Source: Bdellovibrionales bacterium (GTDB taxonomy: Bacteria; Bdellovibrionota; Bdellovibrionia; Bdellovibrionales; UBA840). Taken from it: DNA of 7,755 bases. The stretch lies in NCBI GenBank assembly GCA_020434605.1, contig JAGRAL010000209.1, positions 1-7,755 of the forward strand, read 5' to 3'. A program made the translations under genes and the position numbers. The notes below the pieces were generated by a model that did not search any database, was not told where the DNA came from, and worked only from the letters and a program-made list of their open reading frames with translations. Every line of letters starts with the position of its first letter. Within the stretch, counting starts at the first letter, position 1. This document shows, piece by piece, positions 1 to 5,163 of this stretch.

Positions 1-642
1 CTCTCCAGTTGTAATCTTCGCTGTGAGTGGTTAAAGGCTGACGGCAAAACAAATCTATGTGATACGGCGTACTCAAGTCATTTCCCTGAAAATGAAAAAA
101 GAAATATATCAGAAGTTTTAGAGGCTATGGACCACTTCAAGTGTAAGCATGTGGTGATTACAGGAGGAGAACCGTATCTACAGCCTCAACTGCCAGCACT
201 GATTGAAGAAATTAAAAAGAGGGATCACTTTGTCACGGTAGAGACAAATGGTACAATCTATATGCCTACCAAGGCTGATTTTATTAGTCTAAGCCCAAAG
301 CTCGCTAGCTCTTGTGTAAAAACATCTCCGCATTTTAACGAACATCAAAAGCATCGTCTAAATATGGGCACACTAGTTGAGTTTATCATCAAACATGACT
401 TTCAGTTTAAGTTTGTTGTAAATGATCCAGGTGACATCAAAGAAATCGAAGGTGTGCAAAAATACCTAGAAGGGTTTGTGGATGAATCGTTCACAGATAA
501 AATCTATCTTATGCCACAAGCTATTACTAAGGATGAATTGATGAAATCCTCTCTTGAGGTTGCAGACTGGGCAAAGACAAAATCTTGGAACTATACGGAT
601 AGATTGCACTTACGTCTTTGGGGCCCAAAGCGCGGAGTATAG
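1..642 (+). CDS. queE: 7-carboxy-7-deazaguanine synthase QueE (5'-truncated by window edge)
   Basis: The frame is open from base 1, so the start lies outside the window; 213 residues are visible and roughly 25-30 are probably missing. QueE is a radical-SAM enzyme that rearranges 6-carboxy-tetrahydropterin to 7-carboxy-7-deazaguanine in queuosine/preQ1 synthesis in the cytoplasm. Visible support: CNLRCEW at fragment residues 4-10, a CDTAYSS stretch at 20-26, the SAM-binding GGEP motif (codons near 165-176), and a typical C-terminal end, RLHLRLWGPKRGV. The first in-frame ATG (127) lies downstream of the cysteines and is not the real start. The oddity is the cluster motif: QueE normally has CxxxCxxC, but here nine extra residues separate CEW from CDT, giving C-x3-C-x11-C. 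Insertions in this motif are known in other QueE subfamilies (a Cx14CxxC type). The stop codon directly abuts the stop of the opposing gene. Confidence 0.92.
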   Translation, partial: LSSCNLRCEWLKADGKTNLCDTAYSSHFPENEKRNISEVLEAMDHFKCKHVVITGGEPYLQPQLPALIEEIKKRDHFVTVETNGTIYMPTKADFISLSPKLASSCVKTSPHFNEHQKHRLNMGTLVEFIIKHDFQFKFVVNDPGDIKEIEGVQKYLEGFVDESFTDKIYLMPQAITKDELMKSSLEVADWAKTKSWNYTDRLHLRLWGPKRGV

Positions 643-1344
643 TTACTTTACAAGGATTGATACTAACCACGCTAGCGGAAATAAGACCAACTGATGGGTC
701 ATGTAAAACACTAAAGAATGATGCCCTAAAAAACTTAAAGCTTTTGATTCTTTAAATAAAACTTTCCAGTTTTTGTTTTCAATCACATAACCTATAAACA
801 CACCAATAAGTACCACACCTAGCCATGGGCAAAGTGGAGCAAAGTCTTCGGTGTTTGGCTTTACCGGAGACAAGCCAGAACTAATTAAAAAGCTCCCTCT
901 AAAAATCTCATGGGTAAAATAATTTGGAAGGGCAATTAAAAAAATACCTAGAGGTAAACAAAATTTTGGAATACGAACCAGTAGTGGCCCTAAAAGACTT
1001 GCTATCACCATAAAATGAATAATTCCAAAAAAGACCCAAGACCTTGGGTACATAAAATATGTAACAATACTGATAAGTGAGGCACATGCAATCAGTTTAT
1101 AAAGTCGTTTTGAAAAACTGCGAGAAGAAAATTTAGCATGTCCAAGGTAAAATCCTACACCCGCAAGGCCTGTAAACAAAGACATAATGATAGCTCTAAA
1201 GGTAAGCCAAGAAAAATCGTAATTAAAATTTTGGTGAATAACCGCAAAGGTATTTAGATCAAAGCAAAAATGATAGATTGCCATAATCACCATGGCAAAT
1301 CCACGAAGGCTATCGATGAGTGGGAGACGTCTAAATTTACCCAT
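643..1344 (-). CDS. DUF1624 / heparan-alpha-glucosaminide N-acetyltransferase-like membrane protein
   Basis: A 233-residue polytopic inner-membrane protein of the DUF1624 (HGSNAT catalytic domain-like) family, within the wider acyltransferase-3-like membrane proteins. Family signatures in order: LIDSLRG at residues 9-15 and YHFCFD at 24-29 (the His is the conserved one), FFGIIHFM at 105-112, DFAPLCPWLG at 167-176, and GHHSLVFYMTHQ at 207-218 near the C-terminus. About six or seven hydrophobic segments can be seen, near residues 14-34, 48-68, 84-98, 103-123, 126-143, 173-188 and 208-230. The substrate is unknown; acyl or acetyl transfer to an envelope sugar is a family-level guess. No Shine-Dalgarno sequence is recognisable before the ATG at 1344-1342, but the N-terminus fits the family. 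The gene is transcribed toward queE with no bases between the two stop codons. Confidence 0.8.
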   Translation of the reverse strand: MGKFRRLPLIDSLRGFAMVIMAIYHFCFDLNTFAVIHQNFNYDFSWLTFRAIIMSLFTGLAGVGFYLGHAKFSSRSFSKRLYKLIACASLISIVTYFMYPRSWVFFGIIHFMVIASLLGPLLVRIPKFCLPLGIFLIALPNYFTHEIFRGSFLISSGLSPVKPNTEDFAPLCPWLGVVLIGVFIGYVIENKNWKVLFKESKALSFLGHHSLVFYMTHQLVLFPLAWLVSILVK

Positions 1345-1438
1345 ATGTATAATTTGATCATGAAAGTTTACTATTGGCCAAGTCTAAAATCAGAGGGGAA
1401 CATAAGTAGAATTTATGACAGTGAAATTCTCGCTTAGC

Positions 1439-1472
1439 TGTAGAGATTATATATACAATAGTAATTTCTACA
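1439..1472. repeat. Imperfect inverted repeat, 11-bp arms, 12-nt spacer
   Basis: TGTAGAGATTA (1439-1449) and TAATTTCTACA (1462-1472) are reverse complements except for one position. As a + strand RNA that position is a G-U pair, so the stem is continuous over 11 pairs; as a - strand RNA it is an A-C mismatch. No T-run follows on either strand, which argues against an intrinsic terminator. An operator or a 5'-UTR hairpin is possible. Confidence 0.55.
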
Positions 1473-1567
1473 TTATAGTGTATCAAAAGTAGTCATTTTT
1501 TGCATTTAAAGCACCACAGAGAATTAGAGCTGGCACGTTTATCGCTAATTAGATATATCAAGTAGAG

Positions 1568-1583
1568 CTGCTAGGGGTAGCAG
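1568..1583. repeat. Perfect 6-bp inverted repeat with GGGG loop upstream of 1626
   Basis: CTGCTA (1568-1573), GGGG (1574-1577), TAGCAG (1578-1583). The 16-bp element lies 43 bp before the ATG at 1626 and 11 bp before the AT-rich TATAAA (1595-1600). No T-run follows. In DNA it could be an operator half-site pair; in RNA a small tetraloop hairpin in the leader. Confidence 0.5.
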
Positions 1584-1613
1584 ATTTACGAGGTTATAAA
1601 ATAATCTTACGTT

Positions 1614-1624
1614 AGGGGGGGGAG
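1614..1624 (+). promoter_or_regulatory. Unusual G-run ribosome binding site
   Basis: The start at 1626 is preceded by A, eight consecutive G and AG, ending one base before ATG. It contains AGGGGG at about 6-nt spacing and GGAG at 1-nt spacing, so several registers could pair with the 16S 3' end. It supports the ATG at 1626. Confidence 0.6.
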
Positions 1625-1625
1625 C

Positions 1626-2306
1626 ATGAAAACTGCATTAGTTTTTGCTACACACGGATCACTAGATTTTTTTGAAGTACGAACAGCCATTCTTAGAATT
1701 CCAGAAGTATTAATGACATTAAAAGAGGCTCAAAAGTCGATTGATGTTATTTGTCCAAAGCCAATCGATTTAATCACATTTTTGCATACAGATGATTCTA
1801 GATTTTGGGCGAACGAAAAATTTCGCAAACTAACAACTGGATTAGTGCAAATTGGTTTAGCTTCTCGTTTTCTTAAGCGTTATCCACAAATCGATGCCAT
1901 TGTTGCGGGTGACACTCGTTGTTCGGTAGCGCAAGTAATGGCGGGCAAACAAAGTTTACGTGAATTTGTAGAGACGAGTCTTTTTCAACCAGAAAATAAT
2001 ACTAGCGTACTAGAATTAGCTACTGGTGTAATGCCTCAAAACCTTTGCTCGTATGTATATAACGGCGAGGAGTTTCAAAAGATTGATTTAATAGAACAAG
2101 ATATTCAAAAAGTGATTGCGCATTTACGCGACGACCACAGCTTTACACGCTTTATTAATGTTGGTCCATGCAATACATTGGTTAGCACTACGATGGAAGA
2201 AGTGGTGTATTACGATGTTCAAGTGGAAGAGACTATCAACTTAGATCCCATGTTGAGCTGGTTTTGGCCAAGCATTAACTCGGTATTTAGAGAAGTCGCT
2301 AACTAA
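1626..2306 (+). CDS. Putative degenerate FabD-like (malonyl-CoA:ACP acyltransferase fold) protein
   Basis: A 226-residue soluble protein that I do not recognise with certainty. Its order of motifs resembles FabD. The N-terminus ALVFATHGS (residues 4-12) stands where FabD has a VFPGQGSQ-type oxyanion loop. A helix at 69-85 matches the one before the nucleophile elbow. AGDTRCSVAQVMAG at 94-107 lies where FabD has AGHSLGEYSALVCAG (catalytic Ser near residue 92). INVGPCNTL at 177-185 resembles the conserved C-terminal EVGPGKVL. If so, the catalytic Ser is Thr or absent, the oxyanion Gln is His, and about 80-90 residues are missing between elbow and C-terminal motif, which would remove the small subdomain and the catalytic His. 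A non-catalytic acyl- or ACP-binding role would follow, by inference only. The N-terminal ATHGS also loosely recalls CbiX-type chelatases, but the rest does not fit. There is no signal peptide or membrane segment. The stop lies 2 bp from that of the convergent neighbour. Confidence 0.45.
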   Translation: MKTALVFATHGSLDFFEVRTAILRIPEVLMTLKEAQKSIDVICPKPIDLITFLHTDDSRFWANEKFRKLTTGLVQIGLASRFLKRYPQIDAIVAGDTRCSVAQVMAGKQSLREFVETSLFQPENNTSVLELATGVMPQNLCSYVYNGEEFQKIDLIEQDIQKVIAHLRDDHSFTRFINVGPCNTLVSTTMEEVVYYDVQVEETINLDPMLSWFWPSINSVFREVAN

Positions 2307-2308
2307 TA

Positions 2309-3430
2309 TTATAAAAAAGCTACTTCAAAATCAGGAAGTAAGTGTTGTGATAAATGACTGAAGGGTAAATTGTCTTCAGGGTTTAGCACTAGATACAAAC
2401 CAAACTTTTGCTTTATATGTATAAAGTCCTTTGGTGGTCGCATCATATGGTCCCCCTCAAAGCTTGAGTAAATAATGTACTGCTCTGGCTTACAGAACTC
2501 TAAACTCTCACTTAGTAAACGGTGAAATATGTAAGGGTTATCTGCCGCTAAATGAGTTAAAAAATAAAAGTCTGCTGTGCTACCTGCTGATGGTAAATTT
2601 TTTGTGAGTCCCATGCTAGACGGAATCTTTAATAAGGCCTGCATACTTTGATAAAAATCACTGTAAGATACAATGTGATATTGCTGAGTTTCTTTAGCGT
2701 TCCATGGAGCTGCACAACCTACAATGTTACCTTTACTGTCATAAGCTATCAAAAAGTTTTCTTCCGTAAAGTTATGCCACCTCTCTAATCGTTCTTTCAA
2801 TAAAGTCGCAGAGTAGCGATAAGCTAAAAGGCGCCCTTCTTTTTTCTTTTGTAAGTAGTTAGCCAAAGCTTCGATATTATTCATATCTAGTGATCTAATT
2901 CGAACACTTTGTAGAGGAATGGTTAGGCTAGGTACTTTGCAAAAAATTGAAGTTCTGTAGAAATTTGAAATCAAATGAAACCTTGGTAAATTAGGTCTCA
3001 AATTTCTTGGGCGAATGAATGCATTCAAAGTGCCAATATTTGTTTTGTTGATAAAAGTAAATAGGTGATCTAAGTGTTTTTCGGTTTTAATCTTCTGAAT
3101 TTCTTCTAAAAAGTTTTCAAACCAATACACAATTGCTTTACGATTTGAAGATAGTCTTAGATCAGTAATCCATCCAAGGCGTGACCACTCACTGATAAGA
3201 GCATCCCTGGTGTTAATACTTACTAAACCGTGAATTTCATTTTGCTCATTTGTTAACTTAAGGACGCTGGTTTCGTCATAATTTTGTGCACTATGTGCAA
3301 AAAAACCAGCCGGCCTAAGAACTTTGTAATCGATGGCCCCGTTGATGATTTCTTGTTCGAAAAAATACTTTAATAGGGCATCATCTTTGGCTGTTGCGTA
3401 TTCTATTCTCATTACGTTTAAATATCCCAT
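2309..3430 (-). CDS. Probable tandem GNAT-fold acetyltransferase-like protein
   Basis: A 373-residue soluble protein with two GNAT-like halves. First half: a strand GWITDLRLSSNRK (86-98) in the place of motif A, followed by an amphipathic helix, then INKTNIGTLNAF (about 128-139) resembling the conserved Asn-containing motif B, then a strand ending about 170. Second half: begins near VRIRSLDMNN (about 177), with NFLIAYDSKGNIVGCAAPW resembling GNAT beta2-beta3, and a later strand and helix (ADFYFLTHLAADN through EFCKPEQYIIYSSFE). The first half lacks a clean acetyl-CoA pyrophosphate loop (R/Q-x-x-G-x-G/A), so activity is uncertain and the substrate unknown. Start choice is open: ATG at 3430 has no Shine-Dalgarno; an internal ATG at residue 7 (3412, MRIEYA) gives a natural GNAT N-terminus with only a weak, distant GGGA. 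It is divergent from the HiPIP gene and convergent with the FabD-like gene. Confidence 0.5.
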   Translation of the reverse strand: MGYLNVMRIEYATAKDDALLKYFFEQEIINGAIDYKVLRPAGFFAHSAQNYDETSVLKLTNEQNEIHGLVSINTRDALISEWSRLGWITDLRLSSNRKAIVYWFENFLEEIQKIKTEKHLDHLFTFINKTNIGTLNAFIRPRNLRPNLPRFHLISNFYRTSIFCKVPSLTIPLQSVRIRSLDMNNIEALANYLQKKKEGRLLAYRYSATLLKERLERWHNFTEENFLIAYDSKGNIVGCAAPWNAKETQQYHIVSYSDFYQSMQALLKIPSSMGLTKNLPSAGSTADFYFLTHLAADNPYIFHRLLSESLEFCKPEQYIIYSSFEGDHMMRPPKDFIHIKQKFGLYLVLNPEDNLPFSHLSQHLLPDFEVAFL

Positions 3431-3458
3431 AAAAATCAGGCCAGATATATGGGAATTC

Positions 3459-3493
3459 GACTTTTTTTCTTGGTACTAGGGCCTAAAAAAGTC
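3459..3493. repeat. Inverted repeat GACTTTTTT / AAAAAAGTC in divergent promoter region
   Basis: Two perfect 9-bp arms, 3459-3467 and 3485-3493, are separated by 17 bp. They flank and overlap the candidate -35 of the HiPIP promoter and end directly before its -10. Placement suits a repressor or activator site between the two divergent genes, but poly-T/poly-A arms arise easily by chance in AT-rich DNA. Confidence 0.35.
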
Positions 3494-3499
3494 TATATT
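3470..3499 (+). promoter_or_regulatory. Candidate sigma-70-like promoter of the HiPIP gene
   Basis: TTGGTA (3470-3475) and TATATT (3494-3499) are spaced by 18 bp and match the consensus at 4 of 6 and 5 of 6 positions. The predicted transcript would start near 3506 and have a leader of about 34 nt that includes the AAAGGAG ribosome binding site at 3528-3534. This is a pattern match only. Confidence 0.35.
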
Positions 3500-3539
3500 C
3501 TCAATAACTATTCAATTAGTAGATAATAAAGGAGCGTTT

Positions 3540-3920
3540 ATGTCGGAACTAAATCGTCGTAATTTCTTTAAAGTAGCTGCCTCCGCCCTTGGTCTGGCTG
3601 TGGTATCAGGTTCACTTACTTCCGTTTTTGCGCAAGGGCGTAAAAAGAAGGAAGCGCCTTCTGCAGCGGCCTCAGGAAAGCCATCTATGGTTGAGCCAGG
3701 TAAGGGTATGGCTGCCAACGTAAATTACCAGGAAGACCATAAGAACGTTAAAGACAATTCGTTAAAGGTAGATAAGCAGGGTGTAAAGTGGGCAGACCAG
3801 CATTGTGCAAATTGTGTACTTTATACTAAAAGTGGAGATGGCACTGGTAAGTGCACTCTATTCCCAGGTCAGCTAGTAAAAGACACGGGCTGGTGCACTT
3901 CTTGGAGCAAAAAAGCCTAA
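3540..3920 (+). CDS. High-potential iron-sulfur protein (HiPIP), Tat-exported
   Basis: A 126-residue precursor of a small periplasmic electron carrier with one [4Fe-4S] cluster cycling between 2+ and 3+. The N-terminus is a Tat signal: NRRNFFK at residues 5-11, a hydrophobic stretch to about 30 and a likely cleavage after A31 (SVFA-Q). Tat export fits a protein that folds around its cofactor in the cytoplasm. A low-complexity Lys/Ala/Pro linker follows (33-60), then the HiPIP core with cysteines C89, C92, C105 and C119. The end matches the HiPIP signature C-x7-V-x3-G-W-C-x2-W (105-122). AAAGGAG lies 5 nt before the ATG. It is not in an operon; it is divergent from the GNAT-like gene and its TAA overlaps the stop of the next gene. 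Likely partners are cytochromes or a terminal oxidase, but none is encoded here. Confidence 0.93.
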   Translation: MSELNRRNFFKVAASALGLAVVSGSLTSVFAQGRKKKEAPSAAASGKPSMVEPGKGMAANVNYQEDHKNVKDNSLKVDKQGVKWADQHCANCVLYTKSGDGTGKCTLFPGQLVKDTGWCTSWSKKA

Positions 3921-4246
3921 CTACATTTAGAAATTTTCTGCGCGTGATCAGATTTGGCCTGTATGGCATTTCTGATTACGCAGGTCAGAGCTTTTTCGGT
4001 TTTTATTTTCGAACAAGATGCCAATAAGTTCTTTTGGTTCTCTTTATGCAGATAAGCAATGGTCATCTTTGAGCAAGCTAGGGCATACTTATTATTAATT
4101 CGCTGACATGATTTTTCAGCCGTCGTCTGATTTAGTGAGCTCTTTAAATATGTGTATCTGTAACACTCTTTTTGTATCCCCATATCAGATGCAATCGCTG
4201 TGTTCATCGCTAGTAGGGATAGTGTAATAATTATATACTTACTCAT
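3917..4246 (-). CDS. Small secreted six-cysteine repeat protein, unknown function
   Basis: A 109-residue protein of unrecognised family. Residues 1-19 form a Sec signal peptide (positive K3, hydrophobic 4-14, cleavage likely after AIA at 19), so it probably acts in the periplasm or outside the cell. The mature part has six cysteines at 28, 47, 58, 78, 89 and 108, giving the near-symmetric spacing 19-11-20-11-19. SCQRINNKYALAC (46-58) and SCSKIKTEKALTC (77-89) form a degenerate tandem repeat with a 31-residue period; the terminal SKCS at 106-109 starts a third copy. The helix-favouring composition and even Cys number suggest disulfide-stapled helices, by inference. The ribosome binding site GAGGTG sits 5-6 nt before the ATG. 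The last 4 bp are shared with the HiPIP gene on the other strand. Confidence 0.72.
   Translation of the reverse strand: MSKYIIITLSLLAMNTAIASDMGIQKECYRYTYLKSSLNQTTAEKSCQRINNKYALACSKMTIAYLHKENQKNLLASCSKIKTEKALTCVIRNAIQAKSDHAQKISKCS
3942..4009 (+). terminator. Candidate terminator of the HiPIP transcript, inside the opposing gene
   Basis: GCGTGATCAGA (3942-3952) and TCTGATTACGC (3971-3981) pair over 11 positions with one G-U. The 18-nt loop contains a further GCC/GGC pairing. A competing shorter stem TCTGA (3971-3975) / TCAGA (3985-3989) is followed at once by GC and T-rich sequence (3992-4009). With the long stem the T-run starts about 10 nt late, so efficiency is doubtful; with the short stem the spacing is right but the stem is weak. 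It starts 21 bp after the HiPIP stop. Confidence 0.4.
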
Positions 4247-4431
4247 AGGTCACCTCACGTAAGACTTTAAGCAAAATGGGTACCCCTTCAAATCTAAATA
4301 AAGCGAGTATTTGATGCCCCTTATTGACCTTATGGACACTTTTTGCTACTTACTTGGGCGAATGCCTAGGATTGAACTTTCTGAATTCGTTGGAAATTTG
4401 AATCTTAGGGTTTCTTGTAAAAAGGAATCCC

Positions 4432-5163
4432 ATGTTAGAACCCAGTCCCATAGACGACTCTTATTTGTCGTTCATTCAGGATCTTGAATCCAAAATCAAT
4501 TATCGATTTGTTGATCGCAATTTATTGCAAACAGCACTGTCACATAAAAGCTTTGCGAATGAGTTTACAAGGCGATTTAAAAAGAAATTTACTAATAATG
4601 AAAGATTAGAATTTTTAGGTGATGCTGTCTTAGATCTGGCGATGAGCGAGAGTCTTATGAAAACATTCCCGACAGATTCTGAGGGAGCTCTTTCTAAAAA
4701 ACGAGCCAGTCTTGTAAATGAAGAAATCCTGGCAAAAATCGCTTTTAGTTTAGAGTTAGAAAGGTGCTTACTACTTGGCAGAGGTGAAAAAGCAACTGGC
4801 GGACAAAACAAACCTCGTCTTCTAGCCTGTGCTGTCGAGGCATTGATAGGCGCTATTTTTAAAGACTCAAACTATGAAAGTGTGAAAGCAGTCATCGATG
4901 TACTATTTAAGGATTATATATCTGGCTTAAATCCACTACTAGATTATGAAAAAGATTTTAAAACAAGATTACAAGAGCTGTGTCAGCACCAAGTTATGAC
5001 GCTACCACAGTATGAAATTACACATGAAATTGGACCAGCACATGCTACGCACTTTACCAGCGAAGTTTATCTTAATGGTAAATGGCTATCTAGAGGTTCA
5101 GGAGTTAGTAAAAAATCGGCAGAACAAGATGCTGCCAAAAACGCATTGGAGATCTTATTATGA
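4432..5163 (+). CDS. rnc: Ribonuclease III
   Basis: A 243-residue double-stranded-RNA endonuclease that processes the rRNA precursor and some mRNAs in the cytoplasm. The N-terminal RNase III domain (about 10-160) carries the signature NERLEFLGDAVL at 56-67 with E57, E60 and D64. The second metal-site block is ACAVEALIGAIF at 132-143: E136 is present, but the position that is Asp in the E. coli (D114) and Aquifex (D107) enzymes is Cys133 (codon TGT at 4828-4830). The C-terminal dsRNA-binding domain spans about 168-243 (DFKTRLQEL to the SKKSAEQDAAKNALEIL helix). The ribosome binding site AAAGGA is 5 nt before the ATG. Upstream, TTGACC at 4324 could be a -35, but the -10 at the right distance is poor. 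It is the first gene of an operon; its TGA overlaps the era ATG. Confidence 0.95.
   Translation: MLEPSPIDDSYLSFIQDLESKINYRFVDRNLLQTALSHKSFANEFTRRFKKKFTNNERLEFLGDAVLDLAMSESLMKTFPTDSEGALSKKRASLVNEEILAKIAFSLELERCLLLGRGEKATGGQNKPRLLACAVEALIGAIFKDSNYESVKAVIDVLFKDYISGLNPLLDYEKDFKTRLQELCQHQVMTLPQYEITHEIGPAHATHFTSEVYLNGKWLSRGSGVSKKSAEQDAAKNALEILL

Larger units (their letters stand above)
1345..1625. other. 281-bp divergent intergenic region without a convincing gene
   Basis: AT-rich spacer between two divergently transcribed genes. It holds two inverted repeats (1439-1472 and 1568-1583) and several AT-rich -10-like hexamers (TACAAT at 1454, TATAGT at 1474, TATAAA at 1595). None has a good -35 hexamer at 16-18 bp, so no promoter is called. 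A 25-codon open frame at 1415-1492 (+) has a purine-rich stretch too far upstream to act as a ribosome binding site and is not called. The region probably carries promoters for both flanking genes. Confidence 0.6.

Noticed and set aside
616..630. Near-palindrome CTTTGGG-G-CCCAAAG at the end of queE, possible terminator of the opposing gene
   Set aside because: It is fully explained by codons for the conserved QueE end LWGPK, and no T-run follows on either strand.
1415..1492. 25-codon open frame (MTVKFSLSCRD...) in the intergenic region, + strand
   Set aside because: No ribosome binding site at usable distance, the composition is AT-driven, and it runs through the 1439-1472 inverted repeat.
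2313..2340. Terminator-like TACTTC / GAAGTA stem followed by T6 on the - strand at the end of the GNAT-like gene
   Set aside because: The T-run precedes the gene's own stop codon, so termination there would cut the message before its stop; the 6-bp AT-rich stem is weak.
3512..3718. 68-residue open frame on the - strand over the HiPIP start
   Set aside because: It is the reverse-strand shadow of the Tat signal and linker coding sequence, with no ribosome binding site or recognisable protein features.
4247..4431. 185-bp spacer before rnc with TCAAAT / ATTTGA repeat (4288-4314) and GGGTACCCC (4278-4286)
   Set aside because: Short AT-rich arms with a 15-nt spacer and a small palindrome are within chance expectation; no RNA gene or clear promoter could be supported.
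4500..4811. 103-residue open frame on the - strand inside rnc
   Set aside because: It lies entirely antisense to the RNase III domain, and its Ser/Leu/Arg-rich composition is typical of a shadow frame.
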